Under the pieces are notes generated by a model. The model saw only the letters and a program-made list of their open reading frames with translations, did not search any database and had not been told where the DNA came from. A stretch of DNA of 64,000 nucleotides, from NCBI GenBank assembly GCA_054601695.1, contig BAAHQB010000077.1, forward strand, positions 310,001-374,000, read 5' to 3'. A program made the position numbers and the translations under genes. This document shows, piece after piece, positions 26,747-64,000 of the stretch. Source of the stretch: Amorphochlora amoebiformis. Lineage: Eukaryota; Cercozoa; Chlorarachniophyceae. Position 1 is the first letter of the stretch. Each line of letters begins with the position of its first letter.

Positions 26747-26942
26747 TCTGGAGGCTCTTCTTGGTATTCTCCTTTCCCAGTTGGTCGATTTTTGACGTCT
26801 GGGAACTTCAATCCGCGCGGGAAATCGAGGTTGTCGGTTCCGTTGACGAAAGGAAGATGGTCAATCCCGTCGTCATTGTATTATTTTTTCGCATAAATTA
26901 AATTTACGATTTAATTGTTCGGCATTTTGACAACCTCAACCA
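26747..26942. promoter_or_regulatory. Shared divergent promoter region between two SDR genes
   Basis: A 196-bp repeat-free spacer between oppositely oriented start codons. It is AT-rich near 26875-26920 (TTATTTTTTCGCATAAATT). The pairing of two dehydrogenases on one spacer may mean shared control. No specific site was recognised. Confidence 0.5.
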
Positions 26943-35964
<9,022 letters not shown>

Positions 35965-36350
35965 TTCCACTGCCATCATACTAGTCATACTCGGCGGCAA
36001 ATTTAATATCATTACAAAGAAATCAAAATTAAATTCACAACGGGATTATCATATAGTCAGGATATTATGATAATATTTTTCACAAATTGTAACGGCCTAC
36101 TCAGCTCTAGCTCGAGTCGTTACTGCACGCGGTTACTGACACTAACTCTAGTAACTGCCGTGTGTCTGTAATGTCAACTGTGGCTGGATCGCGACTCTTC
36201 GGGTTTAGCAGTACATGTTTACCAGTAAAATGTACTAAACTGCATGAGTGACACTAGTCGGAATCCTTTCAAACTGTGGAAATCAATTACTTTTTAAATA
36301 TAAATAATTAATCGGCGTTATACATGCTTGCGCTTCGGTTAGTGAAATAT
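35965..36350. other. Tail-to-tail spacer between the POR-like gene and the methyltransferase
   Basis: 386 bp without microsatellite. It is rich in CTAG (ACTAGT, CTCTAG) and should hold both polyadenylation regions. AATTAAATTC, TAAATATAAATAATTAAT and TGAAATATTTATT stretches are present. No coding exon was seen. Confidence 0.6.
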
Positions 36351-36481
36351 TTATTCTGCTTTTTGGAATACAGCGCAAAAGTAGTCAGCCTCATCGTTGA
36401 AGCTAATGGGCTTTAACTTGCTCCATGGACCTGTTGTTATGAGTACATATGAAGTTTCACATGGAATGTAACATATCTATA

Positions 36482-36535
<54 letters not shown>

Positions 36536-36721
36536 TATGCGAATATTTATCATGATATAACATATATATATATACTTATATATATATATATAATATATAT
36601 ACACACATTATATGACACAGACATATACGATGTGTAAATGTATGCATACGATTTATAAATATGAGTATGCACACACACACACACTCACATATATATATAT
36701 ATACATATGTGTGTGTGTGTG

Positions 36722-36756
<35 letters not shown>

Positions 36757-37072
36757 TGTGTGTGTAATATATATATATATATATATACATATATTTACAC
36801 ATATATATTGTATTTATAATATATATTATATTTTATTTATATATGTAATATTGCATATATTGCATGCATGAGTGAGGATACGTTGTGGTATAGGCTATAT
36901 TTTACGTATGCATGCAATACTTGTACATATATACATAATATATATATATATATATATATATATTCATAAAAAGTCGAAGATATATTTACAAGTATAATAT
37001 ATCCATATATATTTTATGCACACACACACATATATATATATATATATACATATGTACATATATTTATATATA

Positions 37073-37117
<45 letters not shown>

Positions 37118-37471
37118 ATACCTTGGACTAAAAGCTGAATATCCTCCCGGTTAGGTAGCCCGTGCCGGAATAGACTATTATCCTTACCTTTACATATATA
37201 TATATATATATATATAGATATATATACATAAACACATATAAGAGAGGAGGACAGAAAAAGGGAGAGAGAAGAGAGGGTGAGAAGAGAGCGAGGAGAGAGC
37301 GAGGAGAGAAAAACAGAGGTAGAGAGTGGGAGAGAGAAAAGAAGAGAAAAAGAGAAACAGAGAGAGAGAGAGAGAGTAGAGATAGAGAGGTCCGAGAGAG
37401 ATGAGAGAGAGGGGAGAGAGATGAGAGAGAAAGGGGAGAGAGGTGAGATAGAGGGGAGAGAGAGGGGAGAG

Positions 37472-37515
<44 letters not shown>

Positions 37516-37773
37516 GAGGAAGAAATTAGAGGAAGAGAGAGAGAGAGAGAAGAGAAAGAGAGAGAGGAAGAGAGAGAGAGACAGAGGAGAAGGGAGAGAG
37601 AGAGAGAAAGAAGAGGGCAGGAAAGAGCGCAAGTGGGTGAGAAAAAGAGAGTGAGAAAGAGGAAGGAGAGATTGAGTAGGTTAGGAAGGTTAGGGTTAGG
37701 GTTAAGTACCTCTCATTCGATCTATAAACTCTCTTCCTCTTGGATGGGATATTATTAACTTTCCTTCCTGATT

Positions 37774-37828
<55 letters not shown>

Positions 37829-37910
37829 CATCTAGATACGCGTGATATTCATACACATGATGCATATATATATATATATATGCATATATGTGTATTATTT
37901 ATAAATATAT

Positions 37911-37951
<41 letters not shown>

Positions 37952-37983
37952 GTATATAATATATATATATATAGTATATGTAC

Positions 37984-38023
<40 letters not shown>

Positions 38024-38248
38024 GGTTACATATGTACAATATATATATTATATATATATACATCTATATATATATATGTGTGTATATATGTATATATATA
38101 TATATAATATTTATGTTTATATATCAACTGTTTGTAGAAATTGATCGGCAAGGCGTGCGATTGTCGCTACTGGGTCCCAAAAGTGGCTATATATATATAT
38201 ATATACATACATATATATATATATATTAATAATAATAATAATGATGAC

Positions 38249-38286
<38 letters not shown>

Positions 38287-38333
38287 TAATAATAATATGT
38301 AACCAACTGTTTGCATATATTAATATGTATAAC

Positions 38334-38368
<35 letters not shown>

Positions 38369-38506
38369 AATATATACATATTTATGCACTAACAATACGT
38401 ATATCTCCAAATTTGCATGAGTATAATATTCAATTATCTACATATATATATATATATATATATATACTATATATATATATGTATATGTATATTATATTTA
38501 TACATA

Positions 38507-38559
<53 letters not shown>

Positions 38560-38670
38560 GTATATGAATACGTGTACACAAATTTGTTTATGTTCATTAT
38601 ATACGTACACAGAATTACATACACGTATATATATGCATACATATATACTTTTGTACATGTATAAATATCT

Positions 38671-38711
<41 letters not shown>

Positions 38712-39127
38712 CACACACACATATATATATATGTATGTGTATATATATATATGTACATAATTTATATATTTATACTTACATGTGCAAAGCACACATCACA
38801 TAAATACACAAAAAATCACCTGATACACGCATTTATAACAATGCTCTCAAAGCGTTTGCCCCCCAAGCCCTCTAATAGCATCGTGTCTACGTCGCCGCAA
38901 ACGAAAACAGCCGATGGAAACTTTTCTCGAGCTCTCTCTATCATGCCTGATGTAGTGAGTGCGAGAGTCAGACTGGGTGAGAGTGAGAGTAGAGAGTGAG
39001 AGTGAGAGTGCGTGAGAGTGAGAGTGGGGGTGAGAGAGCGAGAGTGAGAGTGAGAGTGAGAGAGTGAGTGAGTGTGAGAGTGAGAGTGCGAGTGAGAGAG
39101 AGGGTGAGAGTTAGAGTGAGAGGGTGA

Positions 39128-39163
<36 letters not shown>

Positions 39164-39387
39164 TAGAGTGAGGAGAGTGAGAACAGAGTGAGAGTGAGAG
39201 TGAGAGTGAGAGTGTGAGTAAGAGTGAGAGTGAGAGAATGAGAGTGAGTGTGAGAGAGTGAGAGTGAGTGTGTGAGTGAGAGAGTGAGGGTGAGAGAGTG
39301 AGAGTGAGAGTGAGAGTGAGAGAGTGAGAGTGAGAATAAGAGAGTGAGAGTGAGGGTGAGAGTGAGAGTTATCGTAAGGGTGAGAGA

Positions 39388-39418
<31 letters not shown>

Positions 39419-39898
39419 ATGACACCTTGAGGGTGAGAGTAAAGTTGGAGCTGGGATGAGATTAAGAGTGAGAGTGGCAGTGACAGTGAGAGTGGGAGTG
39501 AGAGGGAGAGAGTGAGAGTAAGAGTGAGAGTCCGTGAGAAAGAGAGCGAGGGAGTGTAAGAGTGAGTTTGAGATTGAGAGTGAGAGTGAGGGGGAGGGTG
39601 GGCAGGAGAGTAAAGAGTGAGAATGCTAGTAAAGAGTGTTGGAGAGAGTGAGGAGGAGGAGAGTGAGAGCAACATTGAGAATGAGAGTGAGTGTGAGATT
39701 GAGAATGAGAGCAAGAGGGAGAGGGAGGGAGGAAAAGAGAGGAAGTACCGGGAGATATGTCTATCCCTACCACTTGACTGGCGTTGAAGCCGTCTCCTAT
39801 ACAAGTATGTACATATATATTTATGTTAATAATATATATATATATATATATGTATACATATATATATATATATTTTATATGTGCGTATATATATGTAT

Positions 39899-39932
<34 letters not shown>

Positions 39933-40017
39933 GTATACATTCCTATATTTATATACATGCATATAAATGTATGTATACACTTGTCAAATGTACATCATAA
40001 AGTATAAATATATTGTA

Positions 40018-40053
<36 letters not shown>

Positions 40054-40073
40054 TGTAACACACACACACATAT

Positions 40074-40119
<46 letters not shown>

Positions 40120-40289
40120 GATATAAAATAACACAAATACAACACATATGAATACACCAATTATACAACCAGCCTGGCCATGAAATATAATTGTATCAAT
40201 TACATCCACTTACACAATTGTTAGGGAATAAAACGCTTTCCAAGAAGAAAAATATGCATAATCATAGTATAATATACACACACACACAC

Positions 40290-40356
<67 letters not shown>

Positions 40357-40776
40357 CATTTATATATATATATTTATATATATGTATATATCTCATTATA
40401 TATATATATTTATATATATGTATATATCTCATTAATCAGCTTGGGATATATAAAAAAGACTACCAGCATACTAACCAGCTTAGAATATTAGCATATTGCT
40501 GTTCAAATACATATACATACACAATTAACAACCACCTTGGAGATAGAACGGTACCATATCCCCAGTGCCCGTACCGACGTCTAATAGCCTATTATTCGGC
40601 CCTAAATGGACCGTCTGAATTATCGTTAGGGTTAGGATTAGGGTTAAGGTTAGGATTAGGGTTAGGGTTAGGGTTAGGGTTAGGATTAGGGTTAGGGTTA
40701 GAGAAGAAAAGGGTTAGGTTGGAATAGTAGTGTGAATTACTGTAGATATCTAGGTGTTGCCGGGTGTACATATGTT

Positions 40777-40846
<70 letters not shown>

Positions 40847-40992
40847 ACATACATATATATATATATATATGTGTGTATATATGTACATATATATATATAT
40901 ATGTATATATATGTATATATAGACATATTTACATACATACATCCACATCCCTCTCTTTCCCTCTGTATATATATATATATATATATATATAC

Positions 40993-41064
<72 letters not shown>

Positions 41065-41173
41065 CGCTAATTGTGCGATTCTTAACATTCCATGAGCCTC
41101 TTGGGGTTCGGGAGGCTTGAGAGATGCAAAATAGCCTAAGATAATCCATATATGTATGCCCCATACATATTTG

Positions 41174-41245
<72 letters not shown>

Positions 41246-41353
41246 TATACAGTATACACATTTACGCATGTACATAGTACTAGAAATCAAAGTCTGATAT
41301 TCTATTCTGTAAGATCATGTGGTATATATAGCATATATATATATGTACTATAG

Positions 41354-41409
<56 letters not shown>

Positions 41410-41569
41410 TATATGTATATATATATATATATATACATATAAATACATATATATGTATATATATATATATACTCCCTTTAACGCGGATGTAAATATATAT
41501 TTCTATATATATATATATATGTATATAGTACTATATACATATACATACATATATGTATGTATGAATATA

Positions 41570-41656
<87 letters not shown>

Positions 41657-42099
41657 GGTACCTGCAGTGCTAGTAATAAAAGTCTGATATTTCCCTTCCA
41701 CGTACTCAGAGAACCTTTTTTCATCGTCCTTACCAGCCCTGCACAACATAATCACACTCTTATACATCCATACAGACACAGAGCTTCCCCCCTTTCGAAT
41801 TTAATGCTCCAAAGGTCTCCTTCAATTCTCTAAACCTCCAATACCCTTCCAAATCCCACCCTTGCTTACTCCTTATCCTTCGACGTCCGGGACAACCCAA
41901 TCCTTCCCCCCCCCATGGATTTCCTCTTGGAAAAAGCAAGTGGGCTTCTGGATATACATCGCATGGCTGGATTATGGGCTCCAAATGCAGTTGATAAGGC
42001 TAATAGAAGCCATAGACCGGTCCTTCCAGCTGCTGGTCGGCCGCGAGCGGTCACATCCATTGGCCGACTTTTTCTTTTTATATGGAAACACAAATTCAT
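36351..42099 (-). CDS. Class I SAM-dependent methyltransferase with bipartite plastid leader
   Basis: Ten exons in transcript order: 42099-41870, 41835-41766, 41728-41662, 41135-41065, 40614-40536, 39796-39749, 38946-38820, 38186-38129, 37182-37122, 36430-36351. All phases agree; 891 nt, 296 aa. The N-terminus has a hydrophobic core ([12 protein letters not shown], about 29-40), then [20 protein letters not shown], basic and Ser-rich. That pattern fits a signal peptide with Phe near the cleavage site plus transit peptide, as in algae with red-type complex plastids. Met14 is an alternative start. Catalytic core: motif [12 protein letters not shown] (156-166), then [19 protein letters not shown] with acidic Asp185 for the SAM ribose, CGDVDTML, and [19 protein letters not shown]. 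No substrate-specific motif is visible. Its last intron boundary and stop leave 386 bp to the convergent POR-like gene. Its start is 129 bp from the bZIP start. Introns carry GA-rich and AAT repeats plus a TTAGGG block. Confidence 0.86.
37240..37672. repeat. (GA)n-rich purine tract in a methyltransferase intron
   Basis: About 430 bp of GAGA repeat with GAGGGGAGA and AAAGAG variants on the plus strand (pyrimidine-rich on the transcribed strand). A few TTAGGG units follow at 37686-37703. Confidence 0.92.
38228..38296. repeat. (AAT)n trinucleotide repeat
   Basis: About 23 AAT units with a few GAT/CAA changes, inside the intron between exons 38946-38820 and 38186-38129. Confidence 0.9.
38960..39740. 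repeat. GAGAGT minisatellite in a methyltransferase intron
   Basis: Nearly 800 bp of GAGAGTGAGAGT-type repeat. It fills the intron between exons 39796-39749 and 38946-38820. On the transcribed strand it is CTCTCACTCTCA, and open frames through it are an effect of the 6-bp period. Confidence 0.93.
40624..40706. repeat. TTAGGG-type block next to a splice acceptor
   Basis: About 13 TTAGGG units. On the methyltransferase (minus) strand they end about 10 bases before the acceptor of exon 40614-40536. Confidence 0.92.
41275..41312 (-). pseudogene. Degraded copy of the 3' edge of methyltransferase exon 41728-41662
   Basis: TAGAAATCAAAGTCTGATATT repeats, with changes, the stretch TAGTAATAAAAGTCTGATAT at the donor end of the real exon. 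It lies about 360 bp further along the transcript. Confidence 0.75.
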
Positions 42100-42228
42100 T
42101 TCGGCTAGGGTGCTTTCAGGAGCATGATGCCATCACCCGGCGGTCCATCGAGTATACCAGCCAGTTCAATCTCTTTCATCGATGAGAAGAATGATATTTC
42201 ACAGTATAAACTATGGTCTGTGTACTGA
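42100..42228. promoter_or_regulatory. Shared divergent promoter region between methyltransferase (-) and bZIP (+)
   Basis: A 129-bp spacer without microsatellite, between start codons at 42099 (-) and 42229 (+). A TGA immediately before the bZIP ATG closes its frame upstream. Confidence 0.55.
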
Positions 42229-43673
42229 ATGATTTTGGTATCTGCATCAGGCTCACAGACCGTGAAAATCGAGCCGACGAACAGCTCTGACAACCCTGCA
42301 AGTGACCACTGGAGCGGGACAGGGAACAGTGGACCTACTACAGTGAGATATTTTATTTCAATTGTCTAATACTGGTGTAGAAATGAAACCTCTTGGCTAG
42401 GAACTTCGTCCCGACCGGAGGATGGCTCGCAAGGCCGAGCTTGCGCGCGAAAGTCGGAAGCGAAAGAAGGAATTCATCCAGAATCTCCAGGAGAAGGCCA
42501 GGCGATATGCTGAGAAGGTAGAGCAACTGGAAAAGCGTCAGGTGGGGTTTGTCGATCGTTTAATCTTCGTTAATTCCGCTCGGATCTCGCTCATGGACAC
42601 CGATTTGAAAACAGGCTCGCTTCATGACAACCCTGGGACTAACTTCAGTGACGCGCGACGAGCAGGTGCCATATTTTTTTTGGATGCATGCAAAGAATTT
42701 CTAACAATATATCCAACACAGAAAAGACGGCAAGAACAGCTGAGGTTGCTTGGTGAAATGGTAACTCAGCTCGAATCGAAGTCCTCCCTTCCAGAAAAGA
42801 ATAAGGTAAAGCTATAATTATGGTTGATCCTTTAATTCTAATGTCGAATATTCCCAGAAATTGGAAATCTTTATGGAGACCTTCACCAGCAACTCGAGAG
42901 CCAGGCAGAAGCAACTGGACGGCCTGATGGACAAGGTGCGTGAGGTTCTCACTCCAGGGCTTCAGGCCAAGTTCTGCCTGTGGGTGCTGTCGCAGGTATT
43001 CAGTCGAATCCTTGTAGGTGGTGTCTAAGAGCTCATCTTGTGGTGTCTATCAGGACGATAAATTCTACGACGATTCGACGTTCTGGTGCTCGCACATGTT
43101 TCAACCTTCCAATCTCTCACTGTTTCCAAGTGCTTGCTAATATAATGCTGTATCGCAGGCCTTCCCTGGCTTATCAAGAGCTTGGGATTTCTATTGACCA
43201 ATCCGAGAGGCTCAAGGTACCCTTACAATAGCCCTTATTCAAGTCAATCACCAACAAAATCTTGAGAAATCGTGATAATTGCAGAGCCACAGAAAGCAAA
43301 TCAAAGAGCGGAGGGAGAACTTGCGCAAGATCTTGGTACATAACCTATACATTTTACGTGCTCCTCGATTCTGAATGTAAATCACTACATCCTGATACGC
43401 AGGAAAATCTCGAGGACGTTCGAAAGAAAGCGCAAGGCCACGTGACATCCTTAAACAATGTGAGATACCCAAAACTCTTCGGGAACCATTCTACTTACAA
43501 AACACTACATGAAACCTTCTCCACTTGGATTCTGAACCCTCCTTCCCTTCTAGTCGGTCGATAGAATTCAATCTCATCTTTCACCTGAGCAGAGGGCCAA
43601 GTTTGCGGTTTGGGTTGCCAAGTGAGTAAATATACATTTTAATATTTATCACGCACACACACACACACACACG

Positions 43674-43751
<78 letters not shown>

Positions 43752-43834
43752 TATATATATGTATGTATGTATGTATGTATATACGATTCCGAATGTAACA
43801 GATTTAAATACATATATACATATAATAGGTATAG

Positions 43835-43898
<64 letters not shown>

Positions 43899-44031
43899 TA
43901 TATATATGAAAATATATATATATATATATATAGATGTATAGATCTATATTGCATATATATATATATATATGTAATATATATATATATATATGTATATGTG
44001 TATATATATTAATATTATATGTATGTGCATG

Positions 44032-44069
<38 letters not shown>

Positions 44070-44075
44070 ACACAC

Positions 44076-44122
<47 letters not shown>

Positions 44123-44131
44123 ATATAAATA

Positions 44132-44165
<34 letters not shown>

Positions 44166-44213
44166 CATATATGAGTGTATATATGTCATTTGTACAAGCA
44201 CATATGTACATGT

Positions 44214-44254
<41 letters not shown>

Positions 44255-44440
44255 ACAATATCACGAATATCTATATATATATATATATTTATATATATAC
44301 ATTTATATAAAATTATCATATTTCGAAGTACAACGTAAGATGTATTATCAATACCACTACCACTAAAATCATAAATATATTAAATATATATATATATATA
44401 TGTTTACATATACTAGTACATGTATAATATACATATGTGT

Positions 44441-44478
<38 letters not shown>

Positions 44479-44585
44479 GCATTTGTATAGTTAAAATACG
44501 TCATTATGTTTTATATATACGACAATAATTTATATATATATATATATAAATATATTATATATATATATATATATGCATGTAAATA

Positions 44586-44666
<81 letters not shown>

Positions 44667-44758
44667 ATATATATATATACATACATACATTTTTCTAAAC
44701 GCCTTCCAGAAACAGATGGTGTATGGAGATGATGACCGCACTTTGGGGAAAGAGCTGA
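42229..44758 (+). CDS. bZIP transcription factor with substituted basic region
   Basis: Ten exons: 42229-42342, 42401-42541, 42722-42805, 42858-42995, 43054-43097, 43159-43216, 43285-43335, 43403-43459, 43554-43621, 44710-44758; 804 nt, 267 aa. Exon 5 could instead end at 43085 in the same phase. An acidic/Ser-rich N-terminus of 38 residues precedes the basic region [20 protein letters not shown] (39-58) and [10 protein letters not shown], then a heptad-like coiled coil ([22 protein letters not shown]). The ATG at 42422 is internal: splicing adds ELRPDRR. At the family-invariant Asn there is Lys49. Two copies of a Leu-x-Pro/x-Gln-x-AKF-x-x-WV motif follow ([30 protein letters not shown]), each after a coiled-coil segment. 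The donor phase of exon 9 selects the reading [15 protein letters not shown] at the end. A longer frame to 44816 is out of phase. The long last intron is TA-filled. It shares a promoter with the methyltransferase. Confidence 0.82.
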
Positions 44759-45051
44759 TGACTAAAACTTGGAACCGTCCGTATGGCATGATCGAATCAA
44801 ACTTTAATGAGTCATAAAATACTTAGTCAGCACGGGCGATAAACAATCAAAGGTCCTAATTTAATAATCATTAGAAATTTTGAATTTTTGACTCCGTACC
44901 TTCTTAGTGATAGCCAGCCATTATAATTACTAGAATTACCACGGTGACCAAATTCATGTGACAAACTATAGGCCAGGTCAAATATCAAGAACAAATTTAG
45001 TATCATTTTGCGTATGTATTCGCGGCGCTAGTAGATCAGAGTCCCAGATTA
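44759..45051. other. Tail-to-tail spacer between bZIP and the Prx-like gene
   Basis: 293 bp, free of microsatellite, AT-rich, with CTAG tetramers (TTACTAGAATT, GCGCTAGTAG). Both 3' ends should lie here. No further exon was seen. Confidence 0.6.
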
Positions 45052-57118
<12,067 letters not shown>

Positions 57119-57262
57119 TTCGGAATTCAGGAAATCATATTTCGATATTTTATCGGTTGTTGGGATCCGTCTTTTCGGAATACCGGTGGGATCGGTTCAA
57201 ATCCCGTTAGTACCCTGGCTCGGAATTCAAACTCTTGGGTGCCGAAGAAGCTTCGTCGCCCC
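57119..57262. promoter_or_regulatory. Shared divergent promoter region between Prx-like (-) and PXMP4-like (+)
   Basis: 144 bp between start codons at 57118 (-) and 57263 (+), free of simple repeat. If the PXMP4-like gene instead starts at 57659, the spacer becomes 540 bp. Confidence 0.45.
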
Positions 57263-63125
<5,863 letters not shown>

Positions 63126-63128
<3 letters not shown>

Positions 63129-64000
63129 ATATCGATATCGATGTACTAAGTTTATTTCGGTACTGTGCATCATCGTATATATTTTAACTAGGCAAAACTA
63201 TATCGAAGCTCCTTTAACTCCGGGCCTAGTTAGTATCTACAATTGTCTAGATTGTAGATCGATACACAGGTTTCCCATTGCGCGCGAATGTGACGAAATT
63301 GTGAGTCATAGTTTTCAAAAATTTGCCAGCATTTTTAACCTATATATACTAGTACTGCGCGTACGTTAGATTAACTCTGGTCAGAGATCAACTTCAAGCT
63401 AGCTAGGCAGTAATTTAACTTGATTACTAGCCCACGGTTATAACAATCTACACAAGTAGAAATCGTAAATCATACATGAATATTTAACTAACTAGGGTAG
63501 TCTAGTAAGTCTCTATAGAGTCTTGATAAATTTAACTACGGTCTGACGGAAAACTATTATCTAATATATTGAATATTAATTATCTAGCTACGTACGTACT
63601 GCATGTAGACGTATACTAGCGCTAGCGCTAGGTATACGTAACATCTAATTATTTTTCACAGATTCAATTTTCTAGATTCTAGAGATTGTACAAGAGTAGC
63701 TAAGTCAATCTGACAAGAAGAAATCGTATATCATACTACAAGAGCAATGTGAATATATACTGCTAGATTTAATTTTCTGGTTAACTAGACTAGTAGAGTT
63801 ATGTACACAGTATCTAGAGTATATTCAGACATAAGTACGATACAATCATATCTGAAATAATAAGTCTACACTAGTGAAATAAAGTGTATATCTTCATAAC
63901 TTGGCCTAGTGTAACATGATGAGAAACTAACGCATAATTAGCTAGTTCATTCGAATTCGATCGTGTCACACTTTGTGCTTATTACAATTAAATTCTAAGG
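63126..64000. other. Repeat-free, CTAG-rich intergenic DNA
   Basis: About 870 bp without microsatellite and without a convincing coding frame. It is dense in CTAG and TCTAGA/ACTAGT palindromes, including a near-perfect palindrome around 63609-63639 (GTATACTAGCGCTAGCGCTA). By analogy with the other tail-side spacers it may hold the 3' end of a gene lying to the right. Confidence 0.6.

Noticed and set aside
39163-39804. 213-codon Leu/Ser/Thr-rich minus-strand frame
   Set aside because: It runs through the GAGAGT minisatellite, whose 6-bp period keeps frames open. Only its far end overlaps a real methyltransferase exon, in another reading.
42422-42424. ATG 42422 as the bZIP start
   Set aside because: It lies inside the basic region. 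Splicing 42342 to 42401 supplies ELRPDRR in phase, and ATG 42229 has an in-frame stop directly upstream.
44710-44816. Longer last bZIP exon reading [16 protein letters not shown] to 44816
   Set aside because: It is out of phase with the strong donor at 43622. The in-phase reading ends at 44758 and continues the WVAKN motif sensibly.

Overview
This is a nuclear window from a eukaryote with spliceosomal introns. Unique sequence comes in exon-sized islands of 12-450 bp. The islands are separated by long (TA)n tracts and by blocks of TTAGGG/CCCTAA telomere-type repeat. The islands are real exons: they open at AG, close at GT (once at GC), and their reading phases join so that every complete gene sums to a multiple of three. 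All exon maps were joined by hand from sequence and no transcript was seen; individual boundaries may be off by a few bases. The gene set suggests a photosynthetic protist with a complex (secondary) plastid. There is a protochlorophyllide-reductase-like SDR and a methyltransferase, each with a signal-peptide-plus-transit leader. There is also a bZIP factor with a substituted basic region and a PXMP4-type peroxisomal membrane protein. A stramenopile or haptophyte fits, but the sequence does not settle it. Layout, left to right (strand in brackets): (1) unknown membrane-anchored protein [-], running off the left edge, 1-4228. (2) Secreted aldo/keto-reductase-like protein [+], 27 exons, 4420-12202. 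(3) Doubtful coding stretch [-], about 13187-13399. (4) Unknown multi-spanning membrane protein [+], 13682-23769. (5) Classical SDR with an N-myristoylation-type start [-], 24736-26746. (6) POR-like plastid SDR [+], 20 exons, 26943-35964. (7) Plastid-targeted class I SAM methyltransferase [-], 36351-42099. (8) bZIP transcription factor [+], 42229-44758. (9) Peroxiredoxin-like protein with a membrane anchor and acidic linker, lacking the peroxidatic Cys [-], 19 exons, 45052-57118. (10) PXMP4-like protein [+], 57263-62027. From 62028 to the end no gene was found; it holds TA repeats, a large inverted repeat, then repeat-poor CTAG-rich DNA. Architecture: the genes form head-to-head pairs (1/2, 5/6, 7/8, 9/10, perhaps 3/4) whose start codons lie only about 130-200 bp apart. 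Pairs meet tail to tail across repeat-poor spacers. Microsatellites and telomere-type blocks lie almost entirely inside introns. Two features look undescribed. Many introns carry degraded copies of the neighbouring exon edge, splice site included. A conserved 40-bp element sits inside several of the telomere-type blocks. How the genes work together is only partly visible: POR-like SDR, methyltransferase and Prx-like protein suggest plastid or redox functions, and the bZIP shares a promoter with the methyltransferase.
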